A stretch of DNA of 64,000 nucleotides from Tetmemena sp. SeJ-2015 (Eukaryota > Ciliophora > Spirotrichea > Sporadotrichida > Oxytrichidae), in assembly GCA_027382625.1 (NCBI GenBank), contig JAJKFJ010022346.1, positions 87,156 through 151,155 of the forward strand, in the 5' to 3' direction. The notes under the pieces are model-generated. The model searched no databases. It saw only the letters and a list, made by a program, of their open reading frames with translations, and was not told the DNA's origin. The translations under genes were made by a program, and so were the position numbers. The stretch's first letter is position 1, and every line of letters begins with the position of its first letter. Shown in pieces: positions 29,001 to 40,400 of this stretch.

Positions 29001-31571
29001 TCTTGCTAGAAACTTTCTTCTCTGCTTATTCTTTCATTCATTTGAGATAGCTACTAGCCTTGCGATAATATTTACCCAGAGACAAGTTTTGCAGTAGGTG
29101 GATAAGTTATCTTCATATCGTCATCTTCGAAAACTAAATGGCTCTCCTTAATTAATTCCACCTGAATCTCTCTACTACAAGAAGTAGATTTTTTCTCTGT
29201 GGTAGCTTTTTATTCACTGGGACTAGTTTAAATAACGGCTTCATTCTTATGTGAAATAGGAGAAGCTTCATTCTTGACTTCATATATTTTACCTTCAATC
29301 TGTATTACTCTTGGCAGCTCGGAAGTTTGTGGGGAAGGTGAAATAGGGAAGCTAGAGGCTTGAGAGATCTATTTATCTTGTTTCTGTTATTGAGCCACTT
29401 TAGGGATTACAATTTGTAAACTGAAAATCTAAGTATCTTGCTGCATGGAATTTTATGATAGTTGTTAGTAAGGGGCAGTTTTAATTTGACTGTTTAAATT
29501 TGAGATTTATTCTTAATTCTACTGCTGCTAACTTTAAAATTGATCCTCCTCATGCATCTCAATATCGGCATTTTTATCTATATCTTCAAAAGTACCTTCC
29601 TATCAAATTTTAATTAACTAAAAAAAATATAGTTATCTAGTTTGTTAAAGAGAGCTTGCTTAATATTTTCTTTGCTATTCTTCCTCTGCTTCAATCTCTG
29701 CTTCAATCTCTTCATCAATTTCATCCATTAACTCAAACACATAAAGTTTATAGAAACTTTTTTTTACACAGCTTCTTCTATAGTAAAAAAAGGACAAATA
29801 TAATATGGAGCAATTCTTCTCTCTCTTTATTTTCGTATTTATGCTTCTATTAGATTTCTTTCTAACGCTCTACTTATTGCTAGTTTTAATAATTTTCTAT
29901 TTGCTAGTTATGGAATCTAGAGAACTATTCGCAGTCATTAGAGTATTCAACCCTGCCATTGGTTCCTGGTATTAAGGTTTACCGCTATTGCTTTCCTTCT
30001 CAGTACCTTCATCATTAGGATGAGTAAGCTGTGATCCTTAAGAATGTTGCACATTAGAACTTTCTTATTGCTCCGATTAATTGCTCTACTCAAGTATATT
30101 TTGCTGCTGTGTCCTTGGAACCCACAAACTCTTCTTTTGACTTAGTTGGTGTTATTATTGCTAGAGAAGCATTTAATGATGGAATTCGCTGTCTGAGAGG
30201 AGGAAGACTCTGACTCTTCTTCCTCAGTCAAATCCTGATTTTAAAGAGGTGGGGACTCTTTCTGAAGTGGAGTTACAAAATTGCTTTCCCCCTAACTCAT
30301 TTATGTCAACTTTTTGAAATAAAATCTATTTCAATTATTCTTATAAATTTGAAGTGTGTGTGGGGTTCTGACCTCATTAAGTTCTTCTAAGGAGTCTATA
30401 CTCTTTTACTTGTTTTGTAGATTATTATCTCCTTCCTCCTGCTCAGAATAAGTTACTGAAGATTCTTTCTCTTCTTGAATTTGCACTTCCTAAGCAATAT
30501 CATGTTGACTCTACATCTATTCTTCATCGCTTTCTAAATCCAGCTAGGCTTTGCTTTCATTGTCTTCAGCGTTCATTTAATGGGTTTGAGGGATTATTGG
30601 ATCCTCATCATGCATTATCTAGATTCCCTCTTCAGATACAATTTGCCTTAGATAGTCTCTTTGAATAGAACTCATCATCTAAGAATTCAAGAAATGAGCA
30701 TCTGATGAGGGCTTCAACAGAATAGGCTGATTCCTCTTAGATCTAAACTTGCTAAAAACTCTGCTTCTCTTGCATTTACTTCTTGTGTAACTCCAATTTC
30801 TGTGCGATGTAGTCTTACGATACCTAACTAAATAGAAAAGATGATGCAACTGGATAGATCATTAGAGGGTGGCTGCTAGAATTAATTATCTTGAGTAACT
30901 TTAACTGGTTTCTTTTCACTGTTCTTTTCATCTATTTCTCTTTGCTGTTTTTACTGAATCGTATCATTGAACAATTTCTTCTTAATTGCTGATTCTTTAT
31001 TATTAGGTGGTTGAATATACTGCTTTTAAATTGACTGTCCCATAATGATTGGCTCTCTTGTGCTTACACCTCTCTGTCCTTGTAAGTTTTGGCTCTTTAA
31101 ATTGAATCCTGCTTGCTTTTGCTGGTTGTTAACTGGAGCATGGCTCATAGTTTAGCCCCTCATGATATTTTGCGATTGATCTTAGATCAGATTTTTATTT
31201 CTCTATTATTGCACAGCAGCACTCGAAGCCTAGCCGTTTTAAACTGGCTTTCCCATGAGCTGTTACAAGCGTTTGCTTCCAGTCTTCATTTAGTAGGTGC
31301 TTCCGAGTGGGGTGAGTGGTCCAGCTGAGTTTATTCCAGAGCCTGTCTTTCCCTGAGTATATTGCTTTTATCTCTGATACATTTCATAAATGGGAGTCTA
31401 ATTAAAGATTATTAGTTCATTGACTCTCTCAAGTATGGCGATTACTTGAGAATCTGCGAGACCAGTCTTCTTAGCAATTAGCTCTCTCAAGTGAGGCTGT
31501 CTCTCTCCAGACTCCAGTACTCTTTTGAAGGTAGTCAGCGTAATCTGATTATAGTGTAGATTGTCATTGAA
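26059..31571 (-). CDS. Large acidic, Gln-rich protein
   Basis: Minus-strand coding runs from about 31571 to a TGA at 26059. Near the N-terminus is a helix-turn-helix-like stretch (LTTFKRVLESGERQPHLREL, AKKTGLADSQVIAILER) that weakly recalls a homeodomain but lacks the WFxN core. The centre is Glu/Gln/Ser-rich, with acidic runs (SIEEEEESEEEE). The C-terminus is basic then helical: GGKEKWKITLEKQLSDIK, ERLAKLLKLK. An intron (26773-26830, GTAAAA..AAGAG) joins KAKPK to VRFNIMESENESG. At 27775-28299 a 91 bp direct repeat brackets a non-coding insert; collapsing it keeps the frame. IESs elsewhere are not mapped. It could be two genes if the ATG at 26763 or 27877 is used. Function unknown; possibly nuclear. 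Confidence 0.45.
26773..26830 (-). other. Probable intron, 58 nt
   Basis: GTAAAA..TATAAGAG on the minus strand. Removal joins KAEIQKAKPK to VRFNIMESE in frame. Confidence 0.5.
27775..27865 (-). repeat. 91 bp direct repeat, copy 1
   Basis: Matches 28209-28299 with one mismatch over 91 bp. Both copies encode the same peptide (QQDLTENNERSEIEQLEQ) on the minus strand, within the acidic Gln-rich gene. Confidence 0.9.
28209..28299 (-). repeat. 91 bp direct repeat, copy 2
   Basis: Second copy, 434 bp away from the first in the same orientation. Beyond it (plus strand 28031-28165) is an unrelated coding-like piece with an acidic run and LLRGATKMIKERINIKI before TGA. Confidence 0.9.
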
Positions 31572-31995
31572 TCTTAATAAGAGTAAGAAGATAATTTAAT
31601 CTTTGTAGGCCGAGGTCCTGCAAGATATCTTCCATTTTTGTTTTGAGTGTGTAGAGGGAGTTTAGGAGGCGAATCCCGCAATAAATAATTAAATATAAAT
31701 ACCCAACCGACTCCAACCCTTCTCATATACCATACACAACTCATCCTACACTTTACCAACCTAATTACCTTCTATTTTGCTCACGAGATAAATATAAAAT
31801 ATATTGTACATTTTCAGATAGGGAGATGAGTGAACTCAGAAATAAAATAATAAACGTAAATGAAATTCTGAAATGCTTTATTTGTTATAATGCTGAATCC
31901 TTATCTTCTTTTATAAAATGTAGAAAATATTTATAGCTTTATTGGTTTGTATCTCTATGTTATCTTTTTGAAAATCTTGTCCTATTGTTCTATAC

Positions 31996-33830
31996 TCACA
32001 GTTGAATTGTGATCTATAAAACTAGAGAAGCTGCAATGATAAGGTAGCTGATAGCGGTTAAAAGACTATGGGCTGCTGAAGCTGATAGATCTCCCTGTCC
32101 ATCTTTGCATATTCTTGCATTTGTAGAGCAAGTTGCCTATAAGCCTTTTGCTTTATTGCCAGGACCCCAGCACCCAATTGTGTAGGGATAGAATAATGTC
32201 GTCACGTATGCGTAGTACTAGGTCCCATCATCGCTCGCAAAAGTGATTCAAATTAACATATTTAAGAACAACTTTTGAAAAATTAATTTATCTTGTTTAT
32301 TAAATTATCATATTAAGATACCGTTGCAGATGTCTACATCGCAGGGCTGCCAAACTTAGTTTAGAGCCTTGAATGGCCCATAAATAACTCTTCCATCTTT
32401 TGCTATTCCGAATGGGTAAATGGTTTTAAATTATGATGGAAGCCGACCCAATGAAGAGGGGACTGGCGATTCAGTGCAATAGGGGTCTTCATAGCATCCA
32501 ATTGGAGGGTCCGCATATTAACCTACTGCACAATTCAAATTGTTATTTAAAACAATATGAGAAGGCTCTATATGTATAAGTTCTTTCAATAATTATATAA
32601 CACAATGTAAATGAAAGTTTTCTAGGGTAGTAGACTCCCCATGCAAATATCAAAGTCATGCACTTTTAAAACCCAATTTATTTAATTTAATGAAGTCTGA
32701 TATATCTCCGTCTGAGTAATATTCTTTTAGCACTACATCGTCGCCTTCATCGTCCAAAGAAGTTTATATGAAGACTCCATTTAAATCAAAGTTAAATCCT
32801 ACGAATACATAATAATGGATTTAGAGCAATACCAACTATTTTATCAAAACTGTCAAGATCCAATAATCTGTAAGTTGCCTGATCTATCGTCATCTGCTCC
32901 TTGAATTAAAATTAACAATGAGGAATTAAAATATATTCAAGGTCATATATAGAAAGCATTCTTAATACCTAGTATTTTAAAAAAATGCTTGCAAATTTCT
33001 TCTCTTTTAAAACAGCTCAGATCCCCTTTTCAATACATTCAATAAAATTAGAGGGTGTCAGAAAAGTGGACAAGAACTTACTGACTCTCCCTTCAACTCA
33101 TTTTCTCAGTCTTATCTATCAATTAATAGCTAAAGCATATAATCTCAAAAATATTAGTACGATCTTCGAGGAAGTTCAAAAATTACAGCCTCTCAGCAAG
33201 GCATGTAAACTCCACATTTATGCTAACTTTTCTTCGTAGCTTTTTGATAATGATAATATTGCATCTACTAACCTGATTCTATGAAAGACTTTAACTGCAA
33301 AAATTAATCCTATTTGTCCCATTATTTTATAAGAAGGACTAATAATATAGAGAAAGTTTAATGATTTTATTATTTGTTTGAATGCGGGTCCAATGAAGTC
33401 CATTTGGGAATTATTCATTTGGCCGTAGCTCTCACCATAATTGATACTATTATCAATCATCGAAGCCTGAGGGAATGATAATATATTCACTATAAATGTA
33501 TTGTCGCATACTGTGAGAGTCAAATCTGTTTGAGAAACCACCTAACGATTATAAAACATTTATGTTTTTAGCATTTGATTGATTATAAAAAGTGGTTCCT
33601 TGTTAACTAGCTAACTTGCCAGCGTCTGTATCGAGAGGAGGGATGTTGAAATTCATACGGAAAGCGTACACGTCGTAATACTCTGAAGATCCCACGAAAC
33701 TAGTCCAATGAGCGTTCACAAAACTAATCAAATTCAAGCAAAGCTAGATCTTTTGATTTGATTAGCACAGTGATTGGGAGCTCCATTTGTATACACGCTT
33801 AGTCTAGTCTACCCTCCTACCACATCACAA
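31996..33830 (-). CDS. YHYH-domain-like surface protein
   Basis: Read on the minus strand toward TGA 31996-31998. Segments in order: DCDVVGGQTRLSVYTNGAPN (about 33825), a block with YYDVYAFRMNFNIPP (about 33650), TDLTLTVCDNTFIV (about 33530), HDFDICMG then FHLHC (about 32640), and the diagnostic end of the fold: YPFGIAKDGRVIYGPF, VWQPCDVDICNGITFASDDG and YYAYVTTLFYPYTIGCWGPG. The C-terminus is Ser/Ala-rich then hydrophobic (YLIIAASLVLQITIQL), consistent with a GPI signal or membrane anchor. IES at 32248-32319. Other breaks (33240-32900, 33560-33600) and a one-base loss in a G run near 32635 are needed. Secreted or surface location is inferred. Confidence 0.65.
32248..32319 (-). other. IES, pointer ATC (72 bp)
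   Basis: Minus-strand ATC at 32317-32319 and 32245-32247. Excision joins DICNG to ITFASDDG in the conserved C-terminal part of the YHYH protein. AT content is extreme. Confidence 0.75.
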
Positions 33831-34125
33831 TCATAATTAAAAAATTACCATTCATTTAATATTTGATATTTACCTGTTTAAATACAGAGTTATAATATTT
33901 ATTTAGAAGAAGAATAACAAAAATTTCTCTGCTTTTCTCTTGTAAGGAATTCTAATATCTTTTAGATCTTAAAATGGATATTATATTAAATCTGTATGGC
34001 TAAAATTTACCTAAAAAAGTAGTTCGTTATTTTAAAAATGAATAATTTTAGCATAAAGTAATTTTATCGATTATTTTTCCTTTTTTTTATCATATTTTAT
34101 AGTGAAAATTTTTTTTTATTTTTAT
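33831..34125. other. AT-rich intergenic
   Basis: Very AT-rich with T and A runs; no gene seen. Confidence 0.45.
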
Positions 34126-34129
34126 AGTG

Positions 34130-34584
34130 AACGTAAAGAGAGGAACCTCTGCCAATTGCAATCCCCACTTCCATAGAAGTCTGGGCAGATTCATCATCCT
34201 CAAAAATATGATATAAAATAATGATTCCCATAGATTAGCAGAATTAGAGTTGGTAGTTTTGGCCATAAGGCCTCACATTATGGGTTGAGTCTGAGTGAGT
34301 TGTATATGTATAATCGAATGTTTGAGCAAGCTTAACGCAATCTGCTTCAAATAACTAATTTATTTATTTTATGCGTATGAGTCAGTAAAAAAGCCATCAA
34401 CAGTCTTAGCTGCAGTCAACTTTATCTAAGCAATCGCCAACATCATAATCGTCAGTATCTGTAACCTCTGCATCTATTATTTACTCACTTCTCTATGTGG
34501 GCGCTGCTCTATATCCAGATTCACTGCCTGTTTCTCGCTTAGAGTTTCCGTATTTTGGCCAACACCTCTTATTACGCTCATTTT
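34130..34584 (-). CDS. Small protein with hydrophobic N-terminal segment
   Basis: ATG at about 34584 (MSVIRGVGQNTETLSEKQ). A hydrophobic stretch ILTIMMLAIAQIKLTAA at residues about 45-60 could be a membrane anchor. Removing a 29 bp AT-rich insert (pointer GCA, about 34370) joins TDSYA to DCVKLAQTFDYTYTTHSDST. A further break near 34215 precedes ESAQTSMEVGIAIGRG. No family recognised. Confidence 0.4.
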
Positions 34585-34589
34585 GGTGA

Positions 34590-35030
34590 TAAAAATATAA
34601 TAAAATAAGATCTGCACAGTCTTCATATAAGCCTTTAATAAAATTATAATGAATTACCCTCTCAAATTATACTCTGCTTTGGCTAGTTAAGCTCCTTCAA
34701 TCAAATAAAAATAGTCATTATACTAATTAACCCAAACCCTCAACTACTCGCAAGCTAACAATTTAACTATCGAACTATTCAGAATATAATAAACTTGATA
34801 TCAAAAATTTCAAGAGACTCTATAAAGTAATCTGAGATTTTCAATAACTATCTTTTTCTAAATAATATCAACCCATTAATATTTTTAAGAGTGCCATGAT
34901 TATCCACACCTAGGTAGACAAATTTCTATATGGACTTCACTTTTATATCAGTAAACTTTTATTGAAGGATTTTCGGTGTTCATAATAATAAATATAATTA
35001 TTTTCTGAATTACAGCAGCACTTTCTTTGA
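34590..35030. other. AT-rich intergenic
   Basis: No coding frame recognised between the small membrane protein and CCT4. Confidence 0.45.
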
Positions 35031-35114
35031 TTTCATAACTGCTTTTTAACCGCGCATAATCTACCATCAGGGTATAGCTCTTTCAAAATATGAGAAATAA
35101 AGGATAAATTACGA

Positions 35115-36017
35115 TCGTGAACGACGACGTTGTTTTCCATGTCAGTCTTGGGAGCAGAGAGGCAGAACTGGATGAGACCGATCTTGGCGTTGGTGATCTT
35201 GGAGGGACCGCCAGCGAAGTGGGAAACCTTCTTGTCCACGAATACAAGTCCGTCAATCAGCTCTGAGTCGTCAACAGTACCGCCAAGCTTCTTTGACACA
35301 TTCAGTATCTAACAAAGTACATGCTTATCAGACATCCATTAATAGTCAGATTGATGTCTCTGAGGTCGACGTTGATGTCAGTCTTGTCGATGATTCTGAG
35401 GACGGCGTCGACTGCCATGGGGGCGAGCAAGTCGGAGTGTTGAGAAACGACCTTACTGGAGAGAGAGGTCACTGCATTTTGGATGAGCTGCTCTCTGTTG
35501 TCAAGATCCACAGGCTGGCCCATGCCCTCGATGATCTCAAGAGCCTTGGTTAGGGCAATTAATTCACTCCACTTACACTTTAATCATATAGTCAACGTTG
35601 AATCCTTCTGAGATGGCTGAGGGGTGGATACCCTTCATAATATTATGCAAGATAAATGCATTTCTTCTCAATGAGGTCCTGGCAGGCGCGGAGGAGAGCT
35701 CCAGCGATGACTACGACTGAGGTAGTACCGTCTCCAGCTTCAATATCTTGTGCCTTGGAGATTTCGACGAGCATTCTTGCGGTAGGGTGGATGACTTCCA
35801 TCTGCTTAAGGATGGTGGCTCCGTCGTTGGTGATGAGGACGTGACCCTTGCTGTCCTGGATCATCTTATCCATACCTCTGGGTCCAAGAGAAGTTCTGAC
35901 GACGTCAGATACAGCTCTTGCTGCGATAATGTTGGTCTTGCGGATATCCTTGGTCTTCTCTGAGTCCATGCTTCCACCGAGGTCTCTGATTTGTAGGGGT
36001 TTCGCGCTTCCTTCCAT
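35115..36017 (-). CDS. CCT4: CCT delta (CCT4), N-terminal half (MDS block 1)
   Basis: ATG at 36017 ([12 protein letters not shown]). The apical and equatorial N-terminal signatures of CCT4 follow: [33 protein letters not shown] and the ATPase motif [11 protein letters not shown], then [23 protein letters not shown] and [19 protein letters not shown]. Two IESs (35639-35661, pointer ATG; 35303-35340, pointer AATG) and a 34 nt intron (35545-35578) are removed. The block ends in an 11 bp pointer GTCGTTCACGA at 35115-35125. The rest of the protein is encoded upstream on the same strand, so the gene is scrambled. The product folds actin and tubulin as part of the TRiC/CCT ring. Confidence 0.93.
35303..35340 (-). 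other. IES, pointer AATG (38 bp)
   Basis: Minus-strand AATG at 35337-35340 and 35299-35302. Joins DINLTIN to [11 protein letters not shown] in frame. Confidence 0.7.
35545..35578 (-). other. Intron, 34 nt, in CCT4
   Basis: GTGTAAGT..AACCAAG on the minus strand. Joins DYMIK to [10 protein letters not shown], matching the family. Confidence 0.7.
35639..35661 (-). other. IES, pointer ATG (23 bp)
   Basis: Minus-strand ATG at 35659-35661 and 35636-35638. Joins LIEKK to [13 protein letters not shown]. The read-through frame does not match CCT4. Confidence 0.8.
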
Positions 36018-36356
36018 TTGACTATGTACTTTCAAATTATTTAATAAACTATAAATTATAAAAGATTGAGGGGTCCCCTATTTAAATCGATTTGAATTTG
36101 TATCATACCTCCTCCCTCATTCTTACTATCACATACCCTTTGCGTGAGAATACTTAAGAGAGAGAATTAATGGTGAAGGAAGAGGAATAGTTAATTATTA
36201 TGAACACAGGAATAAACTTAGATGGAGGGTATAGGATGTGACTGATATTAATTCATTTAAACTTAACTCATCCATACAATTAAGTGGATGTTTAAACACC
36301 AGGGTTTATTACTGAGAGGGCAGGCGATACTGTACACTGCTTCTCTGAGGAGCCGC

Positions 36357-37219
36357 TCATCGGGAGAGTACGATGTCATCGATCTTGAGAATCATTCTCA
36401 CGCACTCGGTGGCGAGGGTGAGGGCGCTGATGGAAACCAAAGATGGTTGGACGACGTTGGCCTCAAGCATATCCATGATGGTGTTCTTTCTCACGTTAAT
36501 GCCGGCGAACTTGTCTCCGCTGATATGTCTGTTTCTCAACTCAGTCACAAAGTTAATGGGGTCCATTCCTGCGTTCTCAGCAAGGGTGTAGGGAATCAGC
36601 TCAAGGGCCTCTCCGTACAGGCGCACGCAGTAAGCGTCAGTGCCAATCAGCTCACGAGAGTACACTTGCAAAAAACTCAAGCAGTGATTGCATTATTGAA
36701 ATGCAACTTCTGGGCGACTTCCATCTCGACTGCGGCACCACCTGGCACGAGAGATCTTCTCTTGACGAGGGCTCTAACGACGCAGAGGGCATCATGGAGA
36801 GATCTGTCAGCCTCGTCGAGCACCAACTGGTTGGAACCTCTGAGGAGAATGGAGACAGTCTTGTTCTGGTTGGGGCAGCCAGTGATCTTAACGATCTTGC
36901 GCTCACCTCCAGCGTTGACCTCTTCGACGAGGGCAGCCTGACCGAGCTTCTCTGCGGTGAAGTGATCGATGTGAGCGACTGGGGTGGCCATGATGGTCTT
37001 TGCAACGAAGTCGATTTGATCGCGGTCGATATCCTTAATGACCATGATGTTCTTCTTGGCGAGGAAATGGAGAGCCAATTCATTGACTGCGTCACGGAGG
37101 ACTGACTTTTGCATGAGGAGGACGTTGCAGCCAGTTGCTGAGACCTTCTTGACGAGATCAAGGATGTACTTGCGCTCTTCCTTAAGGATTCTGTCCATGG
37201 CGGTGTAGTCGTGAACGAC
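36357..37219 (-). CDS. CCT4: CCT delta (CCT4), C-terminal half (MDS block 2)
   Basis: Starts with pointer GTCGTTCACGA at 37209-37219, identical to the end of block 1. Continues [80 protein letters not shown], then after one IES (36672-36706, pointer TTGCA) [20 protein letters not shown] and the C-terminus [10 protein letters not shown] with TGA at 36357-36359. It lies upstream of block 1 on the same strand, although it encodes the downstream part of the protein. Confidence 0.93.
36672..36706 (-). other. IES, pointer TTGCA (35 bp)
   Basis: Minus-strand TTGCA at 36702-36706 and 36667-36671. Joins EVAQKL to [14 protein letters not shown]. Confidence 0.88.
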
Positions 37220-37471
37220 CCTCATAATAATTACATTGATATCTTCTTGATGGGTTTGAAAATCTTAGGATACGGTGATTAGGTGAGCAAGATTGAATTA
37301 AGCGCTAAAAGGGGTATTAAAAGTCTCAATAAGGGATAGGAGGTATAGTTATATTTAAATTTGTTCGATTAATACCGCCAAAGTATTATCACATCTATCC
37401 CTCATTCCCTCACTCAAACCGCAATCGCAACCATAAATCAAGCACTAAATCACTCATTTGTAAACCCACAC
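37220..37471. other. Intergenic between CCT4 and RNR1
   Basis: No gene recognised. Divergent arrangement: CCT4 runs left, RNR1 runs right. Confidence 0.45.
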
Positions 37472-40400
37472 ATGGAATATACAGCTGATTCAATATCCGA
37501 CGCTACCGTCCTGTCAAGCACCAGTCGACAAGACTGTAACCAAAAGGAACGGCCAAACTCAAGCCGTTTAAGTCACCAAGCTTAGGGCTAGACTCGAACG
37601 CCTCTTAGAAGGCCTAGCTTTCAAGTACATAAACTTAGATATCATACTTAACAAGGTCATCTCATACGCCCAAAACGGTAAGTTCAGCTATTCCTCTAGG
37701 AAAGAGTTGATTATCTCTTATAAGATCATATATTGAGAAGGCTAATCGATTCTTTGCCTTTAATCGTTAACATTTTTAAAATGGTGACGTGCTATGTTGC
37801 TGAGCTAATCTTTGACTTACCATGTTAATTTAGGCATAAAGACCTCTGAGCTTGACAATTTAATGGCTGAGACCACAGCCTACCTCAATATCTTGCACCC
37901 TGACTACGGCAAGTTGGCTGCCAGAGTTGCTGTGACCAAGCTACACAAGGAGACTAAGGAGAACTTCTTTGAGGTTATCCACGATATGCATACATACACT
38001 GAACAAGCCCGTAAGTAGACCCTCTATCGTTAACCGCGATCGCTTCCCTATTTACAAATCAAATTGTAATAAGTAGCGCCAATTTAATTAAATATCCTCC
38101 CCTGGATAATCTAATCACTTTCAATACAATTCAAAGCACCCGTATCCTGAATCCATCCATCCTTCTTATATTTGAATCATTTATCTGTCTGGCAATACCT
38201 TTACTCATAATTTAATCGGCGAGTGCTTAACATGTGCTATTAGGAGGAGATGCTTCTCTGATCGCTGAAGACGTCTACAAGGTAGTTGAGGCCAACAAGG
38301 AGAAATTCCAAGCTGCTCTTAACTTCCGCAGAGACTGGGACTACGACTACTTCGGATTCAAGACCCTTGAGCGCTCCTACTTGCTCAAAGTCAACGGCAA
38401 GATCGTTGAAAGACCCCAGCACATGCTCCTCAGAGTCTCAGTAGGAATCCACAAGGAAGATGTTGACTCAGCCATTGAGACCTATAACCTCATGAGCGAC
38501 CGTTGGTTCACTCATGCTACACCCACTCTCTTCAACGCTGGTACCCCCAAGCCTCAAATGAGCTCCTGTTTCTTGCTCATGATGAAGGACGACTCTATCC
38601 ACGGTATCTACGATACTCTCAAGAACGTAGCACTCATTTCTAAGAGTGCTGGTGGAGTAGGACTTGCAGTTCACAACATCAGAGCTACAGGAAGCTACAT
38701 AAAGGGTACCAATGGATACTCAAATGGACTCCTTCCCATGCTCAGAGTCTTCAATGAGACAGCAAGATATTATCAATTATTCTATCTTTTTAAGATATGT
38801 AGACCAGGGAGGTGGAAAGAGAAAGGGTTCCTTTGCCATCTATCTTGAACCCTGGCACGCTGATATCTTTGACTATCTCCAATTGAGAAAGAATCATGGT
38901 AAAGAAGAGCTTTTCTTAAAAACGTGATTATTCATTTACAAGAGCAACGAGCTCGTGACTTGTTCATGGGTCTATGGGTTCCTGATTTGTTCATGAAGAG
39001 AGTCCAAGAGAATGGAGACTGGACTCTTTTCTGTCCCAATGAAGCCAAGGGTCTTTATGACGTTTATGGCGATGAGTTTGAAGCTCTCTACCAAAAGTAT
39101 GAAGAGCAAGGACTTGGCCGCAAAACTATGAAGGCTCAAAAAGTCTGGGAGGCCATTATTGAGGCCCAAATTGAAACTGGAAATCCTTACATGCTCTACA
39201 AAGACCACGCCAATCGCAAGAGCAATCAGAAGAACCTTGGAACTATCAAGAGTTCTAATCTCTGTTGCGAAATTATGGAGTACACTTCTGCTGATGAGAT
39301 TGCTGTGTGCAATCTTGCCAGTATCTCACTCCCTCGCTACATCACCAACGGCGTTTTCGACCATGAAAAGCTCCATTAAGTTGCCTATCAGATCACTATC
39401 AACCTGAACAGAATTATTGACGGAAACTTCTATCCTTGTGATGAGGCCAGAAACTCAAATATGAAACATAGACCCATTCAAAGTTTATATCATATAAATA
39501 CCAAAAGGAATATTAGAGATTATCTTATTGGAATAGGTATTCAAGGTCTGGCTGATGCTCTTATGCTTCTTAGAATTCCTTTCGAAGACGAAAGAGCTTA
39601 CACATTCAATCAGGAAGTCTTTGAGACAATCTATCATGCTGCTATGCATTTAGCTTTGCTTTATCTAACTTGATTATACTAAATGCAGAGCTCATGTGAC
39701 TTGGCAAAGAAGGAAGGATACTATGAGAGTTACCCCGGCTCCCCTCTTAGTCAAGGACAGTTCCAATTTGATCTTTGGAACGAGAAGACTCCCACCAACA
39801 GATATGACTGGGCAAAGCTAAAGCAAGAAGTTGTACAGCACGGAGCTAGAAACTCTCTCTTATTGGCACCCATGCCCACTGCTTCCACCTCTCAAATCCT
39901 CGGCAACAACGAGAGCTTTGAACCCTACACCACCAACATCTACACCTAATTAAAATCATCAATTTTCTATTTATAATATAAGGGTATTACCAGAAGAGTG
40001 CTCGCTGGAGAATTCGTTTGTGTGAATCCTCACCTAGTACGTGACTTAATCGCTCTCGATCTTGGAATCAAGACGTCCGCAACTAGCTCGTTGCTCACAA
40101 TGGAAGTGTGTAATCTATCAAGCAGATTCCTGACGACATCAAGAAACTCTACAAGACCATTTGGGAAATCCCTCAGCATCATTAAATAATTTTACGTTGC
40201 TATATTTAACAGCGTCAGTTGATTAACTTATCAAGAGCAAGAGCTCCCTTCATCTTGTCAGTCACAGTCATTGAACATCTATATGGCAGAGGCTACTTTC
40301 ACCAAGCTGAGCTCAGCCCATTTCTACGCCTGGCAACAGGGTCTAAAGACTGGTCAGTACTACTTGAGAACTCGCCCAGCTAGAGACGCCATCAAGTTCA

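Noticed and set aside
31574..31759. 61-codon minus ORF with many aromatic residues
   Set aside because: Short, unusual composition, no match to any family known to me; likely flanking non-coding DNA.
36033..36035. TTG start for CCT4
   Set aside because: An ATG at 36017 gives a normal N-terminus; eukaryotic genes rarely start at TTG.
36701..37105. Plus-strand ORFs across CCT4 (also 35293-35553 and 36288-36941)
   Set aside because: Antisense shadows of CCT4; the minus-strand protein is conserved.
38771..38798. Very short introns instead of IESs
   Set aside because: No GT..AG borders, and a direct repeat at each edge. True introns in the same gene do have GTAAGT..TAG.
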